Shown here: positions 39,911-42,839 of the stretch, piece by piece | How the letters are laid out: each line of letters starts with the position of its first letter | How positions within the stretch are numbered: the first letter of the stretch is position 1 | Virus record (IMG/VR): IMGVR_UViG_3300046328_000382 | Coordinates: 1 to 42,839 of that record | From: a virus | Length of the DNA stretch: 42,839 nt | Strand: one strand, 5' to 3' | Program-made: the position numbers and the translations under genes | The notes under the pieces: model-generated | Databases searched by the model: none | Seen by the model: the letters and a program-made list of their open reading frames with translations, nothing else | Told to the model about the DNA's origin: nothing

Positions 39911-40135
39911 CTAAATTTCTATTTTTTCAAAACCGTAAGAAATTTGTATTTCTCTATTTGGATATTTTTCAAGTATAGCCAAACGCAAATCTTCGTTATC
40001 GTAATCAATATCGTTATCTCTTTCGTTCATTACGATAGGGTTTATTACATCGATTATTTCTTGTTTAGTTAGGTTTGACGTGATAAAAAAATCTTCTTCG
40101 CTGTAACCTGTTGTGTTAATTCTAAATGTTCTCAT
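39911..40135 (-). CDS. Conserved small phage protein
   Basis: 74 residues: MRTFRINTTGYSEEDFFITS, then an acidic middle (NERDNDIDYDNEDLRLAILE). The beginning matches a common phage protein pattern. Start context AAAAATTATG. Only gene of the transcript from 40186. Function unknown. Confidence 0.75.
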   Translation of the reverse strand: MRTFRINTTGYSEEDFFITSNLTKQEIIDVINPIVMNERDNDIDYDNEDLRLAILEKYPNREIQISYGFEKIEI

Positions 40136-40145
40136 AATTTTTAGT

Positions 40146-40240
40146 TTTAAAGTTTGCTGTCGTTTTGACTTCCTTAACTTCTCTGCAAATATATGGCGAC
40201 TATCTGAATTAAGAACTATGTTTATGAAAATTTTAACATT
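40146..40240 (-). repeat. Promoter-leader cassette, copy 3
   Basis: -7 TATATTTG (40193-40186), upstream GTTAAAATTTTCATAAACAT, leader GAAGTTAAGGAAGTCAAAAC. Close copy of 39570-39660. Confidence 0.8.
40186..40193 (-). promoter_or_regulatory. -7 element of promoter cassette 3
   Basis: TATATTTG on the minus strand, followed by CAGAGAAGTTAAGGAA as in cassette 2. No TTG at -33. Confidence 0.7.
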
Positions 40241-40246
40241 TGATTT

Positions 40247-40400
40247 ACTGGGTTGCCTCGTTGGGGTTTATTCCTTTTACTCGGTAGGTTTAATAGCTGG
40301 GTTGCCTCGGTAGGGTTTATTCCTTTTACTCGTTGGGGTTTATTCCTTTTACTCGGTAGGTTTAATAGTTGGGTTGCCTCGGTAGGTTTAATAGGTAGGT
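40247..40400. repeat. Composite array of the dispersed repeat
   Basis: Alternating modules GGGTTGCCTCGGTAGG, TTTATTCCTTTTACTCG and GTAGGTTTAATAG, each two to four times, with small changes (TCGGTAGG or TCGTTGGG). No open frame here has gene-like features. The same modules, in the same order, are found once at 38616-38648. Confidence 0.9.
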
Positions 40401-40564
40401 TGCCCTTGTTCTGGATATCTCCTATTATGGTGCCCTTGTTCTGGATCTCTCCTATTATGGCGCCCTTGTTCTGGATCTCTCCTATTATGGTGCCCTTGTT
40501 CTGGATCTCTCCTATTATGGCGCCCTTGTTCTGGATCTCTCCTATTATGGCGCCCTTGTTCTGG
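40401..40564. repeat. 30-bp tandem repeat, 5.5 copies
   Basis: Unit YGCCCTTGTTCTGGATCTCTCCTATTATGG; units start at 40401, 40431, 40461, 40491, 40521 and a 14-bp partial at 40551. The changes are C/T at the first base and one A/C in unit 1. Length is a multiple of three, so frames stay open on both strands, but the changes are not biased to synonymous positions and no convincing gene is seen. Confidence 0.95.
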
Positions 40565-40604
40565 CAAAAAGTAAAAAAAATATAATAAAATCATTTTTAG
40601 CCTG

Positions 40605-40628
40605 TTTAAAGCATTATTTTATTCAAAA
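40605..40628 (+). repeat. 24-bp direct repeat, copy 1
   Basis: TTTAAAGCATTATTTTATTC followed by AAAA; one mismatch to copy 2 at 40719-40742, which carries the -33 of the promoter there. Confidence 0.85.
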
Positions 40629-40641
40629 TGTATCAATACAT
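40628..40641. promoter_or_regulatory. Palindrome ATGTAT-CA-ATACAT
   Basis: Six-bp perfect arms with a 2-bp spacer, directly downstream of repeat copy 1 and about 90 bp before the promoter. A plausible operator. Confidence 0.45.
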
Positions 40642-40718
40642 CAAAAAAGTTTTTTTTTGCCTTAAAACGATTAAAAAAGGTATCGAAATTTTAACAAAAT
40701 TTTATGATAAATTTAACA

Positions 40719-40742
40719 TTTAAAGCATTGTTTTATTCAAAA
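40719..40742 (+). repeat. 24-bp direct repeat, copy 2
   Basis: TTTAAAGCATTGTTTTATTC followed by AAAA. The single difference from copy 1 (G instead of A) creates the TTG of the -33 box. Confidence 0.85.
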
Positions 40743-40757
40743 ACTGTCTTATATTTG
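40728..40757 (+). promoter_or_regulatory. Promoter TTG-N19-TATATTTG
   Basis: -33 TTG 40728-40730, -7 TATATTTG 40750-40757, spacing 19. It drives the plus-strand unit with the twin peptides and the gp88-like gene. The 40136-40800 gap otherwise holds only repeats and the minus-strand promoter. Confidence 0.9.
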
Positions 40758-40800
40758 TACAAGAAATAAATTAATAATCTAAAATTAAAACTTAAAAATT

Positions 40801-40884
40801 ATGAACACTATTAAAACAATTTACAACAAAATTAGCTTTTTTCTTTTTGGTAATAAAAGCGCTTGTACTGGATTAATTAACTAA
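40801..40884 (+). CDS. 27-residue twin peptide, copy 1
   Basis: MNTIKTIYNKISFFLFGNKS then ACTGLIN. Preceded by AAACTTAAAAATTATG, as is copy 2. The two copies differ in eight codons but only one residue (N/T at position 18), strong evidence that the peptide itself is selected. Basic amphipathic N-terminus, hydrophobic FFLF core, single Cys at 22. First gene of a consensus-promoter transcript, so expressed early. Function unknown; a membrane-active or signalling peptide is possible. Confidence 0.85.
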   Translation: MNTIKTIYNKISFFLFGNKSACTGLIN

Positions 40885-40911
40885 ATTAAAAACATTTAAA
40901 ACTTAAAAATT

Positions 40912-40995
40912 ATGAACACTATTAAAACAATTTACAACAAAATTTCTTTTTTTCTTTTCGGAACTAAAAGCGCCTGTACAGGCTTAATTAATTAA
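40912..40995 (+). CDS. 27-residue twin peptide, copy 2
   Basis: Identical to copy 1 except T for N at residue 18. Changed codons include AGC to TCT for Ser12 (all three bases), TTT/TTC, GGT/GGA, GCT/GCC, ACT/ACA, GGA/GGC and AAC/AAT, all synonymous. The leader of about 17 bp before the ATG is also conserved. The duplication may serve dosage. Confidence 0.85.
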   Translation: MNTIKTIYNKISFFLFGTKSACTGLIN

Positions 40996-40998
40996 CTT

Positions 40999-41097
40999 AT
41001 GAAAAAGTTTCTACAACAAAAAAACAAACAGATTTTTTTAGCTCAGTTAATAGCTATTTATTTTTTAATCAATTTAATTATAAACTTAATACACTAA
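40999..41097 (+). CDS. Small single-pass membrane protein
   Basis: 32 residues. Basic N-terminus (MKKFLQQKNKQ) and one hydrophobic helix (IFLAQLIAIYFLINLIINLI). It lies 3 bp after twin peptide copy 2 and 5 bp before the gp88-like gene. Probably inserted in the host inner membrane; function unknown. Confidence 0.6.
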   Translation: MKKFLQQKNKQIFLAQLIAIYFLINLIINLIH

Positions 41098-41102
41098 ACA
41101 AA

Positions 41103-41810
41103 ATGAAATTATTGACAACAAATAACGCAAAGACAATTAAAGGAGAAAAGAAAAATTATAAAACATATATTCTTTATATGTCTCCAGCATATCAAAACGA
41201 CAAAAATATAAATCTTTGTTCACACGCTTCGAAAGGCTGTATAGAGGCCTGTCTATTTAAATCTGGTTTTGGAGGTATTTATAATAGTGTACAGAAGGCA
41301 AGAATATCAAAAAGCAATTATTTTCTAAATGATAGAACAAATTTTTTGCTCCAGCTAAAAAAAGAAATTGCCGCAGCAATCAAAAACAAAAAAGAAAACG
41401 AAAATTTAGCCTTTAGATTAAACGGGACAACCGATATAAATTTTGAAAAGTTTAAAATAGAAGATGATAAAAATATTTTCGAACTGTTTCCTAATGTTCA
41501 ATTTTATGATTATACAAAAAATTATATAAGACTTGAAAAGCGCATTTTGCCGCCAAATTATCACATTACATTTTCGAGAAGTGAAACCAACGAAGAAAAA
41601 GCACTCGAGATGCTCAAATTAGGTTATAATGTGGCTGCAGTATTCAACAATTTACCGACCAGCTACAAAGGTTACAAAGTTATAAACGGCGACGAAAATG
41701 ACCTTAGATTTTTAGACGAAAAAAACGTAATAGTAGGACTAAAATATAAAAAATTAACTGGCAAAGGAGCTGATAACAGCCAAGGCACTAAATCAAATTT
41801 TGTAATATAA
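41103..41810 (+). CDS. Gp88-like phage protein
   Basis: 235 residues. Shows YMSPAYQNDKNINLCSHASKG followed by C...C (cysteines at about 39, 46 and 50), then FRLNGTTDINFEKF, LFPNVQFYDYTKNY and ITFSRSETNEEKA. These are the motifs of the 'gene product 88' family, named after a mycobacteriophage protein and found in many phages. The three conserved cysteines near the N-terminus suggest a metal or cluster site. Biochemical role not known. Confidence 0.8.
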   Translation: MKLLTTNNAKTIKGEKKNYKTYILYMSPAYQNDKNINLCSHASKGCIEACLFKSGFGGIYNSVQKARISKSNYFLNDRTNFLLQLKKEIAAAIKNKKENENLAFRLNGTTDINFEKFKIEDDKNIFELFPNVQFYDYTKNYIRLEKRILPPNYHITFSRSETNEEKALEMLKLGYNVAAVFNNLPTSYKGYKVINGDENDLRFLDEKNVIVGLKYKKLTGKGADNSQGTKSNFVI

Positions 41811-41941
41811 TGAATTTAACACAAATTAAAAAAGAGAGAGCGCAAAAGCGCAAAGAACAAAAGCAGCTAAAAAAAGCAATCCAAGAGGCAAATAAAGATT
41901 TTTTTACTAACTTTTTTAAACATTTAAATGATGAAATCTAA
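41810..41941 (+). CDS. Small highly charged helical protein
   Basis: 43 residues (MNLTQIKKERAQKRKEQKQL...). TAATG overlap with the gp88-like gene and 14-bp overlap with the next. Basic helix followed by an aromatic end (DFFTNFFKHLNDEI). Function unknown. Confidence 0.6.
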   Translation: MNLTQIKKERAQKRKEQKQLKKAIQEANKDFFTNFFKHLNDEI

Positions 41942-42143
41942 AAAAACAAGACTAAAAGAGCATAACGAAAGACTTATTTTTTTAAATAGTATTAATCATT
42001 ATACACAAACTGGACACCCAAAAATAGAAAAATATTTTAAATTATTGATGCAGATAAAAAACGACATCTTTAAAATAAACAATTATAAACCATATACAAG
42101 AACATTCAACCCAACAATTAATTCAATTCAACAACTTAAATAA
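41928..42143 (+). CDS. Small basic protein
   Basis: 71 residues from MMKSKKTRLKEHNERLIFLN. Basic; asparagine- and threonine-rich end (TRTFNPTINSIQQLK). Two adjacent ATG codons at the start. Function unknown. Confidence 0.6.
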   Translation: MMKSKKTRLKEHNERLIFLNSINHYTQTGHPKIEKYFKLLMQIKNDIFKINNYKPYTRTFNPTINSIQQLK

Positions 42144-42145
42144 TC

Positions 42146-42403
42146 ATGAAAGAAATTATAGAAAACACAGCAGGAAAATTCTTTACCGTTACATTTGTAA
42201 AAAAAGACGGCACAATTAGAAAAGCCACAGGAAGAACAGGAGTAAGAAAAGGCACAAAAGGGATAGGTTTAGGTTATAACGCTGCAGACAAAGGAATAAA
42301 AATACTTTGGATATGTGATGCGGAAAACTTCAGAGCAATAAGATTAAACTCTATTTTATCGATTAAATTTAAGGGAAAGTTTTATTTTAATACTGTAATC
42401 TAA
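42146..42403 (+). CDS. SH3-like beta-barrel phage protein (WYL_2/DUF2693 type)
   Basis: 85 residues: FFTVTFVKKDGTIRKATGRT and GVRKGTKGIGLGYNA, then KILWICDAENFRAIRLNSIL. This is the usual pattern of a small SH3-fold phage protein (strands, RTGV..., 'YR.I....I.S I'), often annotated as DUF2693. It may bind nucleic acid. TAATG overlap with the next gene. Confidence 0.65.
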   Translation: MKEIIENTAGKFFTVTFVKKDGTIRKATGRTGVRKGTKGIGLGYNAADKGIKILWICDAENFRAIRLNSILSIKFKGKFYFNTVI

Positions 42404-42510
42404 TGAATAACAACAATAACCAAATGCCTGCGCTATTTTTAGCATTTTGCGTAATCGGCGCAATTTATGGAATTATACACCTATTCGGAATGATTATAGG
42501 AGTTAGTTAA
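42403..42510 (+). CDS. Small membrane protein
   Basis: 35 residues. Asparagine-rich start (MNNNNNQMP) and one hydrophobic helix (ALFLAFCVIGAIYGIIHLFG). It is the last gene before the terminator. Function unknown. Confidence 0.6.
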   Translation: MNNNNNQMPALFLAFCVIGAIYGIIHLFGMIIGVS

Positions 42511-42608
42511 TATTTTAGTAAGATCTATAATTTATGAAGATTAGACAAAAAAACCAACAGACAACTTTAACAATTCTCGCATAACGTAAAACATTTTTTA
42601 AGTAATAC

Positions 42609-42636
42609 ACCCCGTTAAATTTAGCGGGGTTTTTTT
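42609..42636 (+). terminator. Intrinsic terminator of the gp88 unit
   Basis: ACCCCGTTAAATTTAGCGGGGT forms a stem of six strong pairs plus a T-G and AT pairs, followed by seven T (42630-42636). Confidence 0.92.
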
Positions 42637-42654
42637 ATGCGCTGTAATTTGTTA

Positions 42655-42782
42655 CTTATTCAGGTGCAAACTTATTCAGGTGCAGACTTATTCAGGTGCA
42701 AACTTATTCAGGTGCAAACTTATTCAGGTGCAGACTTCTTCAGGTGCAGACTTCTTCAGGTGCAGACTTCTTCAGGTGTGCA
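42655..42782. repeat. 16-bp tandem repeats, eight copies
   Basis: Unit CTTATTCAGGTGCARA repeated eight times in perfect 16-bp register; the first five have CTTATTC, the last three CTTCTTC, the final one ends GTGTGCA. 16 is not a multiple of three, so it is non-coding. The position after the last terminator and, on a circular map, just before terS suggests a packaging (pac) site or origin iterons. Confidence 0.95.
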
Positions 42783-42839
42783 AAAAAGATCCAAAAACAG
42801 AAGAACCCACCCCCGAAAAATGCAAATAGGGTACAAAAT

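Noticed and set aside
40401-40564. CRISPR array
   Set aside because: The 30-bp units are directly abutting with no spacers, and no cas gene is nearby; it is a simple tandem repeat.
40253-40585. Plus-strand 110-residue open frame through the repeats
   Set aside because: It is a product of 30-bp periodicity; no start signal, and the changes between units are not synonymous.
40388-40594. Minus-strand frame with PEQGRHNRRD units
   Set aside because: Open only because of the 30-bp period; no promoter or start context, and unit differences change residues.
42534-42584. 16-residue open frame after the last gene
   Set aside because: Very short, no coupling and no clear start context; position before the terminator is not enough.
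42655-42782. CRISPR-like or coding repeat
   Set aside because: Units are 16 bp without spacers and not a multiple of three.
1-42839. Integrated prophage with attachment sites
   Set aside because: No integrase, excisionase or repressor is recognisable and no att-like repeat flanks the window; the tRNA genes are internal.

Overview
The window reads as an essentially complete genome of an AT-rich tailed phage (siphovirus type) that infects a Bacteroidota host, most likely a Flavobacterium relative. Three things point to that host. Several promoters have the Bacteroidota form TTG-N18-20-TAnnTTTG. Translation starts sit behind A-rich sequence (AAAATTATGAA) rather than Shine-Dalgarno sites. The protein set is typical of phages of this phylum: a BT4734/VirE_N-like primase, DUF5675, and a Mom-like modification protein. 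No integrase, recombinase for integration or clear repressor is visible, so a lytic life style is the simpler reading, but this is not proven.

Layout. (1) 1-22,944, plus strand, late module: small and large terminase, portal, scaffold-like protein, major capsid protein, head-tail joining proteins, tail tube, tape measure (939 aa), tail hub, fibres (one with an S74 intramolecular chaperone), then a lysis cassette (two small membrane proteins, DUF5675 protein, one-piece spanin), and at the end a DnaQ-like exonuclease. Four late transcription units start at a shared -7 motif, three of them with the identical 13-mer TTGTAACTTTGTA, and have no -33 box. (2) 22,945-37,504, minus strand, early/middle module: a large structured non-coding RNA candidate, two tRNA-like genes, two NUMOD4/HNH homing endonucleases, VRR-NUC nuclease, SNF2-type helicase, Mom-like protein, primase-helicase, C5 cytosine methyltransferase, SSB-like protein, YqaJ-type recombination exonuclease and many tiny translationally coupled genes. 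(3) 37,505-42,839: a plus-strand MazG-like gene behind a second copy of the terS upstream block, a minus-strand cluster of small genes with duplicated promoter cassettes, a repeat-rich zone, and a plus-strand unit that begins with two tandem copies of a 27-residue peptide gene and includes a gp88-like protein. The window ends with a terminator and eight 16-bp tandem repeats; if the genome is circularly permuted these lie just upstream of the terminase genes.

How it fits together. Early minus-strand transcription from 37,504 would make the replication (primase-helicase, SSB-like, helicase), recombination (YqaJ) and DNA-modification (Mom-like, C5 methylase) proteins. Late plus-strand transcription would make virions and lyse the cell. 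The most unusual parts are the ~530-nt structured RNA at 22,990-23,519; two structured leaders with pseudoknot topology (25,740-25,839 and 32,903-33,075); the duplicated 27-aa peptide whose copies differ almost only at synonymous positions; and a family of GC-richer ACCGAGGCAACC repeats that have run into the 3' ends of at least three genes.
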